From assembly GCA_965218935.1 (NCBI GenBank), contig CBDCMH010000002.1:248001-312000 (forward strand): DNA of 64,000 bases. Reading direction: 5' to 3'. The translations under genes and the position numbers were made by a program. Every line of letters starts with the position of its first letter. Positions within the stretch are counted from its first letter, which is position 1. Positions 43,943-52,777 of the stretch are shown piece after piece. Origin of the DNA: JADFOI01 sp965218935. Its GTDB lineage: Bacteria > Acidobacteriota > UBA6911 > RPQK01 > JADFOI01. The notes below the pieces were generated by a model. The model saw nothing but the letters and a program-made list of their open reading frames with translations, was not told the DNA's origin and did no database searches.

Positions 43943-46206
43943 TCATCCAACAAGCGTGCCACCACCGCAACATCGTTGGTGGGAAGTTTGCAGACATAGT
44001 CTTCGCAAATGTAAGCCGTGGCTTTGCCGTCAATCTGGCGCAGGCTATCCAGAATCTCCAGACCGGCGTTCAGGCGCTGATGGGCCGGGCCCCCATCGGC
44101 TAGAACGAGGATCTTGTTTGGAATGAACCGCTTGTGGACCTCGCGCAGAATCGCCTTTGTATCGGCCGAATCTCTCTGACCTGCAATGAGAATCTGTTTT
44201 GGCTTATCCAGATAAAAATTGACCGCCGCCATCATCTGAGGCATAGCATAGGGCGTTTCGAGCAGCCTACCCTCAAAGGCTCGAATCGACTGCTGTGCCA
44301 TCTCTCTCCAGGTCTCGTTCCCCGTCATTTGAGAAAGACGGAGTAAATTCAGGACGGCGATAGAGTTGGGCGAAGGCTCAGCACCATCGTAGTCTTCCTT
44401 CATGCGGATCAAAATCGACGGATCCTCTCCCGCCGTACTGTAAAAGCCTCCGTTGTCAGAATCCCAGAAAAGTCTATTCTGGGTTTCGGTCAGTTCCATA
44501 GCCAAGATGAGCCAGCGACCGTTCAGTGAAGTTTCGTACAAATCCAGCAGGCCCTGAATGAAGAAAGCGTAGTCGTCGACCAAGCCGTCGATGGCCGCCT
44601 CCCCCTCTCGATAACGCCTTTTCAAGCGCCCAGATTTACTTTCATAGAGCTTTTCGGTGATCAGTGTGGCAGCCGCTTCGGTGGCTCTGAGATATTTTTC
44701 CTCCTGTAAAACCTGGTAACCTCGGGCTAACGAAGAAATCATGAGACCGTTCCAGGCTGTGAGAACCTTATCATCCAGACTAGGACGAGGCCTTCTCTCA
44801 CGAGCCTTCAGAAGTCTTTTCCGGTCTTGCTCGAAGATGTCCTTCGTTTCATCTTGAGACTTGCTCAATTTTCCTGCCGTCTGTTCCAGAGCCGCTGAGA
44901 TAAACAACAGGTTCTGTTGCTTAAACTCCCCAAAGACGTCCCGCTCGACATTTCCATTCTCTTGAACTCCATAGTATTCACTGAAGGAGGCTGCAACATC
45001 TCCAAGAAGCTCGACAATTTGTTGGTGGGTCCAGACGTAAAATCTACCCTCGACATGCTCGTCGGGATGTTCATGACTGATGGGACTGTCGGCATCCTCT
45101 GCTGAATAAAAACCTCCTTCTTCTCCAGTCATGTCTCGCAGCACATAATCGAAAATACCCCGCGCCACTTCCTGAAAGAGAGGATCACCGCTGATCTGAT
45201 AGGCCTCCACATAGGAGCTGGCAAGCTGAGCCTGATCGTAAAGCATCTTCTCGAAGTGAGGAAGAAACCAACGGCTGTCCGTCGAATAGCGATGGAATCC
45301 CCCACCAATGTGGTCGTGAATGCCTCCTTGAGCCATTTTCTTCAGCGTCCGAGCTGTCATTTCAAGAGCCCTCTTTTGGCGTGTGCGGTCATGGTAGCGG
45401 AGCAAGAAGTTGAAATTGACAGGTCGCGGAAATTTTGGAGCTCCTCCAAAGCCTCCCTGATCGGAATCATAGTTGGCTTCGTACCATTCATAGGTGCGGT
45501 CAAGAAGCTCCTTCTCCAATTTCAGATCGCCGTCTCCCTGAACATCGCTGGCCGCCCTTAGCTGGTCGGTGATTCTCCCGGCCGACCGTAGAATGGCTTC
45601 CTGATTATTTTTCCACTCGTCGGTCACTTTTAAGAGCAGGTTCTCAAATGTGTCTGGAGGAAAGTAGGTGCCACCGAAGAAGGGCTGGAGTTCAGGCGTC
45701 AGCAATACCGACATGGGCCAACCTCCGCTACCCGTGGAAGCCTGTACAAAAGCCATGTAGACCTGGTCCACGTCCGGCCTCTCTTCTCGATCCACTTTGA
45801 TATTGATAAAGTGCTCGTTCATGATGGCGGCAGTTTGGGGATTGGAAAAAGATTCACGCTCCATCACGTGACACCAATGACACGTCGAATATCCAATGGA
45901 AAGGAAAATAGGCCTGTTCTCTTTTCGAGCCCTATCGAACGCCTCCTCTCCCCAGGGATACCAATCGACCGGATTTCCGGCATGCTGCAACAGGTAAGGA
46001 CTCTTCTCGTGAATCAGGCGATTGGGCTCAGGCTCTTGCTGTGGGCCCGAGCTCAGTGCGGCCGAAGAAAGTTCGGAAGGGGAAGGGCTGACGGGTTGTT
46101 CTTGCGCTTCAACGGAACCGGCAGAGCAGTTCAACATCCCTAGTACGACGAGCATCAGAATAGCGGAGATCGCAGCACCCAGGCGATCGATATGTTTGGA
46201 TCTCAT
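43939..46206 (-). CDS. YyaL/SSP411-type thioredoxin-domain protein (DUF255), exported
   Basis: 755 residues from the ATG with AGGGA six bases upstream. Signal peptide (about residues 10-35), then a DUF255 thioredoxin-like domain: NRLIHEKSPYLLQHAGNPVD and IGYSTCHWCHVME with Cys109 and Cys112. The remainder is an (alpha/alpha)6-barrel-like region related to N-acylglucosamine epimerase folds (e.g. GGFGGAPKFPRP, then HFEKMLYDQAQL). The family is widespread with no settled function; export is unusual among its members. Its TAA stop lies in a family A repeat. Confidence 0.9.
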   Translation of the reverse strand: MRSKHIDRLGAAISAILMLVVLGMLNCSAGSVEAQEQPVSPSPSELSSAALSSGPQQEPEPNRLIHEKSPYLLQHAGNPVDWYPWGEEAFDRARKENRPIFLSIGYSTCHWCHVMERESFSNPQTAAIMNEHFINIKVDREERPDVDQVYMAFVQASTGSGGWPMSVLLTPELQPFFGGTYFPPDTFENLLLKVTDEWKNNQEAILRSAGRITDQLRAASDVQGDGDLKLEKELLDRTYEWYEANYDSDQGGFGGAPKFPRPVNFNFLLRYHDRTRQKRALEMTARTLKKMAQGGIHDHIGGGFHRYSTDSRWFLPHFEKMLYDQAQLASSYVEAYQISGDPLFQEVARGIFDYVLRDMTGEEGGFYSAEDADSPISHEHPDEHVEGRFYVWTHQQIVELLGDVAASFSEYYGVQENGNVERDVFGEFKQQNLLFISAALEQTAGKLSKSQDETKDIFEQDRKRLLKARERRPRPSLDDKVLTAWNGLMISSLARGYQVLQEEKYLRATEAAATLITEKLYESKSGRLKRRYREGEAAIDGLVDDYAFFIQGLLDLYETSLNGRWLILAMELTETQNRLFWDSDNGGFYSTAGEDPSILIRMKEDYDGAEPSPNSIAVLNLLRLSQMTGNETWREMAQQSIRAFEGRLLETPYAMPQMMAAVNFYLDKPKQILIAGQRDSADTKAILREVHKRFIPNKILVLADGGPAHQRLNAGLEILDSLRQIDGKATAYICEDYVCKLPTNDVAVVARLLDE

Positions 46207-46329
46207 ATTCATTCCCTTGGGGTTTTTCCCTCCCATCTGATAACCTAGGATACCAATATTCTGTGAGAGATTCAGAGGATTCCTTACACCTGACTTGAAT
46301 CTGGCCTCGGCAAAAGGAGCGTCATTGAA

Positions 46330-47640
46330 ATGAAATGGTTTTGGCTCATGGCAACCGCCCTGAGTTCCTTGTTGCTTCTCGCCACCACGCCGTCGCTTTC
46401 CTCGGCCCAGCTCCTTTCACCCCTTGAAGGTCGGATCCTCGAATACATCGATTCCACCTCTGAAAGAGCTATTGCCCTGTTGGAGCAGGTGGTCAATATC
46501 AACAGCGGCACCATGAATCAGGAAGGCGTGCGTGAGGTAGGACAGGTTTTTCGCTCTGAACTGGATGCCCTCGGATTCCAGACCCGCTGGATTTCGATGG
46601 ACCGTGTCGACCGTGCCGGCCACCTCATCGCTGAACGAAGCGGAAACCGCGGCAAGAGCCTCCTTTTGATTGGACACCTGGATACGGTTTTTGAGACGGA
46701 TAGCCCATTCCAACGATTCGAGCGTCATGGCACCGTCGCCAAAGGCCCTGGAGTCGAAGACATGAAGGGTGGAAACGTGGTCATCCTCTACGCTCTAAAG
46801 GCGCTGCAGGCTGTTGGAGCTTTGGAAGATGTGAGCATTACCGTCTTCTTGACCGGCGACGAAGAGGATACGGGTGATCCGCTCAGTCTCAGCCGCCGTG
46901 ATCTGCTCGATGCCGCACGTCGGAACGATGTGGCCCTGGGCTTTGAGGGTGGCGTTGGGGGTATCGGCACCGCCACCGTAGCTCGCCGCGGGTTTACGGG
47001 CTGGGAACTTCGGGTCACCGGCAAACCTGGTCATTCCTCACTTATTTTCAAGGAAGACTTCGGAAGCGGCGCCATCTACGAAGCCTCCCGTATCCTGAAG
47101 AACTTCTACGACGAGCTCCGGGGAGAGGAGTACCTCACCTTCAGCCCGGGTATCATTCTGGGAGGGACAACTGCACAGTACGATCCGGTACAGAGCCGGG
47201 GTGACGCCTTCGGAAAGACGAACGTGATCCCAGAGACTGTGGTTGTTGCAGGAGACCTGCGCTTTATATCGGAGGAACAGCGAGAAAGAGCCAAGACGCG
47301 CATGCGTACTATCGCTGCGAAAAGCCTTCCCCACACCTCCGCCACCGTTACCTTCCAGGACTCTTATCCAGCCATGAGTCCAACACCCGGCAACTATGCA
47401 CTCCTTGAAAAGCTGGATGAGGTAAGCCGTGCGCTGGGATACGGTCCCATCGAAGCTGTGGATCCCGGCCAGCGCGGCGCTGCAGATGTCTCGTTCGCGG
47501 CACCTTACCTGGACGCTTTGGACGGATTGGGAGTGGTGGGATCCGGTGGCCATACGGTCGAAGAAACGGTGGATCTGAGCTCTCTTCCCCTTATGGCTAA
47601 GCGTGCGGCCATTTTTATCTACCAATTGACGCAGGAATGA
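46330..47640 (+). CDS. Secreted M20-family carboxypeptidase (CPG2/ArgE-like)
   Basis: 436 residues with a signal peptide ending near SLSSAQ. M20 motifs: metal ligands in LLIGHLDTVF (His116, Asp118), KGPGVEDMKGG, catalytic Glu in LTGDEEDTG, dimerisation domain from about 215 to 330, and the last ligand in GSGGHTVEET. Resembles glutamate carboxypeptidase (CPG2), which removes C-terminal glutamate from peptides or folates. Divergent from the YyaL-like gene. Confidence 0.9.
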   Translation: MKWFWLMATALSSLLLLATTPSLSSAQLLSPLEGRILEYIDSTSERAIALLEQVVNINSGTMNQEGVREVGQVFRSELDALGFQTRWISMDRVDRAGHLIAERSGNRGKSLLLIGHLDTVFETDSPFQRFERHGTVAKGPGVEDMKGGNVVILYALKALQAVGALEDVSITVFLTGDEEDTGDPLSLSRRDLLDAARRNDVALGFEGGVGGIGTATVARRGFTGWELRVTGKPGHSSLIFKEDFGSGAIYEASRILKNFYDELRGEEYLTFSPGIILGGTTAQYDPVQSRGDAFGKTNVIPETVVVAGDLRFISEEQRERAKTRMRTIAAKSLPHTSATVTFQDSYPAMSPTPGNYALLEKLDEVSRALGYGPIEAVDPGQRGAADVSFAAPYLDALDGLGVVGSGGHTVEETVDLSSLPLMAKRAAIFIYQLTQE

Positions 47641-47666
47641 GAGCAGGCGCCCTGGACTTCTAGCGC

Positions 47667-47847
47667 ACTAGCTCGGATTATGCATAGGTTCTTGTGACGA
47701 AGCGACGAAGGCGCCGGCCTGAGTGCGTTGCGCCACGCACGAAGGGAGGCCACCGTAAACGTACTCCCTGCAGTACGTTGAGTGCAACGCAGTTAGGGCG
47801 GATGATTTCGTCGCTGCAGTAGAGAACTTAGGCATAGTCCGGGCTAA
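47667..47847. repeat. Palindromic repeat family A, copy 6
   Basis: 181 bases between two convergent genes. Ends ACTAGCTCGGATTATGCATA and (reverse complement) TTAGCCCGGACTATGCCTAA, inner GTACTCCCTGCAGTAC hairpin and GTTAGGGCGGATGATTTCGT. The gene at 47828 reads into it and stops at a TAA inside. Confidence 0.85.
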
Positions 47848-48535
47848 GGCCTTGCACATCCAAAACAGCCTTCCTGCCTGATAGTCTGTCCAGGACAACC
47901 AGTTGAGAGTGGGAAGTTTCCAACCCGGGGCCTTCTCGAGTTGGCGGGAACTCGGCGTAACCAAAGCATAGATCCCCTTCGGCGTGAGCACCGCTTCCTA
48001 AAGCCACCGGCCCCGTCAAAAACTGATGCGGGCTCTCCGGAGTCTTGATAAACGCATCGAGATCGCTGCGCTCTGGGATCTCACAAGGCGTACCATCCTT
48101 GAGCTTACAGTGAAGCTCGAACATGAGACTCACCCGGGACTTCGTTCGATTCCGCGCCACAGCATCACTCAAAACAATCATCCAATAGGGACTTTTCCCC
48201 TCGCCCTGCAACATATCTACTCTCTTGACGTACAACGGCTTACTGATCTGAACACCGACATCTAAAACGTCCTTACTGGGCAGGGTGGCAGGCCTGCTCC
48301 GGTACAAGATCAGGGCAAGCAGGACAATACCAACGGGAAGGGTGACCCAGAGCAGCAGAGTTAAAGAGACATCGGGGACTCTGGATACCCCTATAGCGCG
48401 GGCTATCCATGGCACCAACGGGTCGCTCGAATACAACGACCAGATCCATTCAGTCCATTGAGGAAAAGAAATGAAGAGGATCACCCATACAGCTGCCCTG
48501 CCAGGATGCCGTTCTCCAAAGCGAGCCTTCGACAT
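47828..48535 (-). CDS. Membrane protein of unknown function
   Basis: 235 residues. Two predicted transmembrane helices (about 14-35 and 55-80: VSLTLLLWVTLPVGIVLLAL), then a soluble beta-rich domain of about 150 residues (KPLYVKRVDMLQGEG ... RVSLMFELHCKLKDGTP). No family recognised. The final GLSPDYA is the translation of the palindromic repeat, so the natural C-terminus has been changed by the repeat insertion. Converges on the M20 gene. Confidence 0.65.
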   Translation of the reverse strand: MSKARFGERHPGRAAVWVILFISFPQWTEWIWSLYSSDPLVPWIARAIGVSRVPDVSLTLLLWVTLPVGIVLLALILYRSRPATLPSKDVLDVGVQISKPLYVKRVDMLQGEGKSPYWMIVLSDAVARNRTKSRVSLMFELHCKLKDGTPCEIPERSDLDAFIKTPESPHQFLTGPVALGSGAHAEGDLCFGYAEFPPTREGPGLETSHSQLVVLDRLSGRKAVLDVQGLSPDYA

Positions 48536-48739
48536 GCTCCGATTCTATTCAAAATTTTCACATTCTTGGTGACGTTCGTCACTGTATGACTATTGAGATA
48601 ACGGCAGAATCTCCACTGAGTGTAAAGAAGAGCGCACCCAAGCTATCTTTTCAGCCAGGGAAGAAGCCTAAGCCGGGCCAGCTCTTACGAAAACACGGAA
48701 ACCGGAACAAGTTCAAACAGACATTCTAAAGGGAAAACG

Positions 48740-49858
48740 ATGCGCTATCGATTAAGTCTTCTTTTGACAAGTTTTTTCCTATTGTCCACGCTGAACTCAT
48801 TCGCGGACATTCTATCCGTGCACGGGGGGCGCAAGGTACACGGCACCTTTCTGGGAGGCGACTCCCGGACCGTCCAGTTTCTCCATAAGGACGGCCAGGT
48901 TGAAAGCTTTGCCATTTCTGATGTGGATACTCTCATCTTTGAAAATCAGGCAAACGATACCAGCACTTCCCCAGCCGGTTCGTCTCCTGAATACTACCCC
49001 GTACCTCAAGGGGCAAACCTGGTCGTTCGCATGATTGGCTCCGTCAATTCCGACGTGCATAAGCCAGGGAACTCTTTTCGCGCCACCCTGGAAGAGCCGG
49101 CAATCCTCTCAGGAGACATTCGGGCACCAAAAGGCAGCCATGCTCTGGTCCAGCTGGTTCGCGTCAAGCAGTCCGGAAAGCTGAGGGGTCAAGAGGAAAT
49201 CGCCCTGCAGCTTCGCAGCATCACAGTGCGGGACAGTGCCTATTCGCTGACCCAGCAGTTCGCCCATATCGCAAGCGAGGGCAAAGGGAAGCAAACCGCC
49301 AAGGTGGTCGGGGGTGCCACAGTACTCGGTGCCTTAATTGGGGCCATTACCGGTGGCAAGAAAGGGGCTGCAGTCGGCGCCGCTGCGGGGGCGAGTGCTG
49401 GGACCGCCCTGCAGTTGGTTCGAGGCCAACAAGTACGGGTATCGTCGGAAGCTCTGGTGACCTTCTCATTGGACGAGTCCCTCACCCTTGACGATGAGCG
49501 GAAACAAGTAGAAGATGCCGAAGAACATAAGCGCCAGCTTGAGGAAGGCCGCTCTTTCGGAAAACACCAGGAGGAAACGATTCGTGACTGGTTTTCCAAC
49601 AAGAAAAACGTCCGAAACTTGCCCCCGGGTTTGGCTAAACAGGATCACCTACCCCCTGGACTGGAATGGCAACTTCGCAAAAATGGAACATTACCTCCCG
49701 GATTGCAGAAACGCCTCCAGCCCTTGCCGAGATCGCTGGTCCGTTTATTGCCCCGGGTCCCCTATGAAGTGGTACGCGGAGTCATCGGTCCGCACGTCGT
49801 CCTTCTTGAACTGGAATCCAACGAGATTCTGGATATTCTTTGGGACGTCTTATTTTAA
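48740..49858 (+). CDS. Exported glycine-zipper protein with LPPGL repeats
   Basis: 372 residues. Signal peptide (LLLTSFFLLSTLNSFA), a small beta domain like SH3-type (GGRKVHGTFLGGDSRTVQFL), a middle domain (PKGSHALVQLVRVKQSGKLR), a glycine zipper near residues 188-226 (VVGGATVLGALIGAITGGKK), then a C-terminal part with three NLPPGL/HLPPGL/TLPPGL units and a short end like RcnB-type proteins. Probably periplasmic or outer-membrane associated. The OmpA-family gene follows 36 bases later, so they are likely co-expressed. Confidence 0.7.
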   Translation: MRYRLSLLLTSFFLLSTLNSFADILSVHGGRKVHGTFLGGDSRTVQFLHKDGQVESFAISDVDTLIFENQANDTSTSPAGSSPEYYPVPQGANLVVRMIGSVNSDVHKPGNSFRATLEEPAILSGDIRAPKGSHALVQLVRVKQSGKLRGQEEIALQLRSITVRDSAYSLTQQFAHIASEGKGKQTAKVVGGATVLGALIGAITGGKKGAAVGAAAGASAGTALQLVRGQQVRVSSEALVTFSLDESLTLDDERKQVEDAEEHKRQLEEGRSFGKHQEETIRDWFSNKKNVRNLPPGLAKQDHLPPGLEWQLRKNGTLPPGLQKRLQPLPRSLVRLLPRVPYEVVRGVIGPHVVLLELESNEILDILWDVLF

Positions 49859-49894
49859 AAAAAGGATAGCTACTTTAAACGAGGAGGCTAGATT

Positions 49895-51388
49895 ATGTAT
49901 CGTTTTTTAAGAGCCATTTTAATCCTCGGATTGATGGGCCTGATTGTTTCTCCTCTCTTGGCAGCCCCCCCTGCGGAGGTCGAACTCCAGGTTATCAACT
50001 TTACCGAGCGTCACAAGATTGAATTCCGGATGGTGCCCAGCCAGAGGGTTCCGGGTTCGCTTCTACAGGCCAAGGTGGAATTTGAGGAAGGCCAGCACCG
50101 CATCGAGATCTCCTATAACCATATGCAGCCCGCTGTGGTCTTCGGTGGAGACATCACTTGCTATGTGTTGTGGGCCATCAATCGCGAAGGAACCTACGAA
50201 AATCTAGGTGAGTTCTGGGTGCGACCGGAAAACAGAAAAGACAAGATGGAATATTCGACGGGGCTGCGCAACTTCGCCCTGATGGTGACGGCCGAGCCCT
50301 ATTACCTGGTGAGAGAGCCCTCCGAAATGGTCATCACCTACAACGGCAGCAGTAAGGATCCTCGGGCCCAGTCCACGCCTCTGATTTTCAGGGACTTCGG
50401 CCCCATGCCCAGACACGATCAAGAGACCCTGGCCACGGCTAGATACGACAGCGAAGCCTCACTGGACATCTTGCAGGCAGAAAGGGTCTATGAGATCGCC
50501 GGACGGCTGGGAGCAGGACAATACGCGGAGGAGATTTATCAAGAGGCCGACATTCGCTTGCAGCAAGCCAAGCAGATGGCAAAAAGTTCGCGCTCCAAGA
50601 AGGGAACCCAGGAGTTTGCCCGTAAGTCGGTGGCGGCCAGCAATGACGCCATCCAGATCGCCCTGCGCCGCCAGGAGGCCGCAGAACTGGAAGAATCCAT
50701 CAACCAACAATTGGTCGAAATGGCCCAGATGAAAAAGCGTGCGTCAGCAGCCGAAGCTGATGCCCGCCGGACTCGAGAAGAGGCCGATAGGGCTGAGGCA
50801 TCGGTACGCGCTTCCAGGGCAGAACTTGAACGCATGCAGCGCGACAAGGCTGTCATCGAAACCGAAAAGGCCGCCCTGGAATCGGCTATGGCCGATCTGC
50901 GCCGGGAAGCCCAACGGCTGCAAAGCGAAAAATCAGCACTCTCCCGGGAGAAGGGCGTCCTTGAGGGGCGTCTTCGAAACGCCCTGTCACGGGTAGCCGA
51001 CACCCGTGAGTCGGCTCGGGGATTCATCCTGAATCTTCCGGACATCCTTTTCGACATCGGCAAGGCCAGCCTCAAACCCGAGGCCCGGGAGCGAATCGCC
51101 AAACTTTCAGGAATCCTGCTCATCATGCAGGAGCAGAACCTACAGGTGGAAGGACACACCGATTCCACCGGAACCTACGAATACAATCTCTCACTTTCGG
51201 AGGAACGTGCACGATCCGTGGTCGATTTCATGGCCCGGCATGGAATCCAGCGCGGGCGAATGAGGGCGACGGGCTACGGTTTCGACCGCCCTGTCACGGA
51301 CAATGCGACAGCTGAAGGCCGCAGGAGAAACCGGCGGGTGGAAATCATTCTTTCCGAAAACGAACTGGCAGCAACCGCGCTGCGTTAA
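49895..51388 (+). CDS. OmpA-family peptidoglycan-binding protein with long coiled coil
   Basis: 497 residues, start preceded by GAGGAGG. Signal peptide, an N-terminal beta-rich domain (about 25-180), a coiled coil of about 110 residues rich in Ala, Glu and Arg (about 255-365), and a C-terminal OmpA domain: DILFDIGKASLKPEARERI, VEGHTDSTGTYEYNLSLSEE, RNRRVEI. The Asp and Arg that bind diaminopimelate are present (HTDS...; RRNRRVE). It should link the outer membrane or a periplasmic structure to the cell wall. A family A repeat begins at the next base after the stop. Confidence 0.9.
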   Translation: MYRFLRAILILGLMGLIVSPLLAAPPAEVELQVINFTERHKIEFRMVPSQRVPGSLLQAKVEFEEGQHRIEISYNHMQPAVVFGGDITCYVLWAINREGTYENLGEFWVRPENRKDKMEYSTGLRNFALMVTAEPYYLVREPSEMVITYNGSSKDPRAQSTPLIFRDFGPMPRHDQETLATARYDSEASLDILQAERVYEIAGRLGAGQYAEEIYQEADIRLQQAKQMAKSSRSKKGTQEFARKSVAASNDAIQIALRRQEAAELEESINQQLVEMAQMKKRASAAEADARRTREEADRAEASVRASRAELERMQRDKAVIETEKAALESAMADLRREAQRLQSEKSALSREKGVLEGRLRNALSRVADTRESARGFILNLPDILFDIGKASLKPEARERIAKLSGILLIMQEQNLQVEGHTDSTGTYEYNLSLSEERARSVVDFMARHGIQRGRMRATGYGFDRPVTDNATAEGRRRNRRVEIILSENELAATALR

Positions 51389-51573
51389 GCTAGCCGGTAT
51401 TGTGCATAAATTTTCTGCTGCAGTGCCCCAATCACCCGCGCTGACTGCGTTGTTCTTCCTTGGGCTCCTCGGCGTACTGCATGAGTACGCCTGCGGGGCC
51501 CTTCGTCGCAACGCCTTGTCATCGCGGCGCCTGCGGCACTTCGTCACAAAAACCAATGCACAATCCCGGCTAA
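51389..51573. repeat. Palindromic repeat family A, copy 7 (inverted)
   Basis: Ends GCTAGCCGGTATTGTGCATA and (reverse complement) TTAGCCGGGATTGTGCATTG. Central hairpin GGCGTACTGCATGAGTACGC. Inverted relative to copies 2, 3 and 6: the conserved ACTGCAG..CGCTGACTGCGTT comes first. Directly follows the OmpA-gene stop. Confidence 0.8.
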
Positions 51574-51612
51574 GAAACATCCCAACTATTCAGGACAGGG
51601 AGGGACCAGCAG

Positions 51613-51643
51613 CTTCATTTCTCTCGGAGGAGGAGAAATGAAG
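51613..51643. terminator. 11-bp perfect stem-loop
   Basis: CTTCATTTCTC pairs with GAGAAATGAAG across a nine-base loop (TCGGAGGAG). No long T-run follows. It may end the OmpA transcript. The loop looks like a ribosome-binding site and is followed by an 11-codon frame (ATG 51638), which I regard as incidental. Confidence 0.45.
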
Positions 51644-51720
51644 ATGCTACCCTTCCTTAAGAAGCCCGGATAGAGTTCGGGGACAGGAGTTCTGGGACTT
51701 TCCCCAACTTCCCAACTCTC

Positions 51721-51774
51721 GATGCAACGCCCTTTCGTCGCCGCAGCAGAGAATTCATGCATCATTCGGGCTAA
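51721..51774. repeat. Palindromic repeat family A, copy 8 (right-end fragment)
   Basis: TTTCGTCGCCGCAGCAGAGA followed by ATTCATGCATCATTCGGGCT, the right half-terminus seen in copies 3 and 6. The left half is missing. It lies near the 3' end of the broken TTHB210-like gene. Confidence 0.65.
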
Positions 51775-51797
51775 GTACCTTCCCCGGGTCGATCCCG

Positions 51798-52716
51798 TCA
51801 GGATTGCGGCTCCTCCGGTATCGGGTCAGGGGGGCTGGCCTCTCGAAGCAAGAACTCTTCAATGGAAACCGTATACTCATCACTCTGGGCGTTGTAGCGA
51901 ACCCAGGACAGGGTGGGGTAGTAGCCACTCAGTCCTACCGCCTCCGGCGATTTGATCTCAACGCACTCATTGGGTTGACCCATGAGGTACTCCAGGGTCA
52001 ACATCTCTTCATAGAAGGTAATTCTGCCGTCATACTTTCCATAGATCCAAGTGCGTGTAAACGCTTCATCGTGGAATTCCGGGGAAGTTAGATCGATCAT
52101 GTGATTTCCCATAGCCGGAGCCGCAGCATCCACGTTCTGAAAGTCGGGATGAATGTAAGATGAATGTAATTGGGTGGCAGCGGCTTGAGGGCCAGCTCGA
52201 ACTGATCACAACGGATGAACTCGATGCCACAGGGCCCGGATTCGATAGCAAAAATATCCTCGATCGGTTCCATATAGAAATGGATATCAAAATGGGGGAC
52301 ATCGTAGACTCCAGGAGGAATATGGCCTTCCGGGTTCCAGTTCAGCAGAGACCACTTGAAGGGCATATCGGAGCGCCTGGAGGCCTCGCTCGGCAGCTGC
52401 AGAACCCGCTCTGCCATACGTTACATTCCATGCCCTCATCCACCACCCCATCGCCGTTGCGATCGAAGCAATGATGAAGGTCCGAACCGCTGGGCAGGGA
52501 GCTCAAAGCGCTCGCTGAAAACACGACACCGATGGCAGCAGGCACGCCGCCCTCGTCAAAGTCGGCATAGGCGGACACGGTACCCTCGCCCAGGTTGGCA
52601 GGTGGACCCAGCACAGGCTGAGGGGATATAACCACTGGATTCTCAGAGCAGCCTGGCAGCCCGATGGCAGTACCGGTTACAAGAATGACCATTCCAAAAA
52701 GATTCTGTCTTCGCAT
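51798..52716 (-). pseudogene. TTHB210-like (DUF5602) lipoprotein gene with two frameshifts
   Basis: Three overlapping frames join into one protein of about 300 residues. Part 1 (from 52716): lipoprotein signal ending GLPGC, then GEGTVSAYADFDEGGVPAAI. Part 2: MPFKWSLLNWNPEGHIPPGV and VPHFDIHFYM. Part 3: AMGNHMIDLTSPEFHDEAF, WIYGKYDGRITFYEEM. These are the conserved blocks of TTHB210-like proteins. The first shift, near 52410, fits loss of one G. The second is caused by an exact 11-base tandem duplication (52148-52169). The protein would have been an exported lipoprotein of unknown role. Confidence 0.75.
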
Positions 52717-52777
52717 GACGACCCTCCGTTAAGGGGGGTATTTTACCTAGAATCATCGCGGATACAAAGGGCTCGAA

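Noticed and set aside
51638..51673. 11-codon frame with ribosome-binding-like loop
   Set aside because: The purine run is the loop of a stem-loop; the peptide is too short to support.
5667..51774. Family A repeats as a CRISPR array
   Set aside because: Copies are dispersed, long, palindromic and not separated by regular spacers; no cas genes are present.
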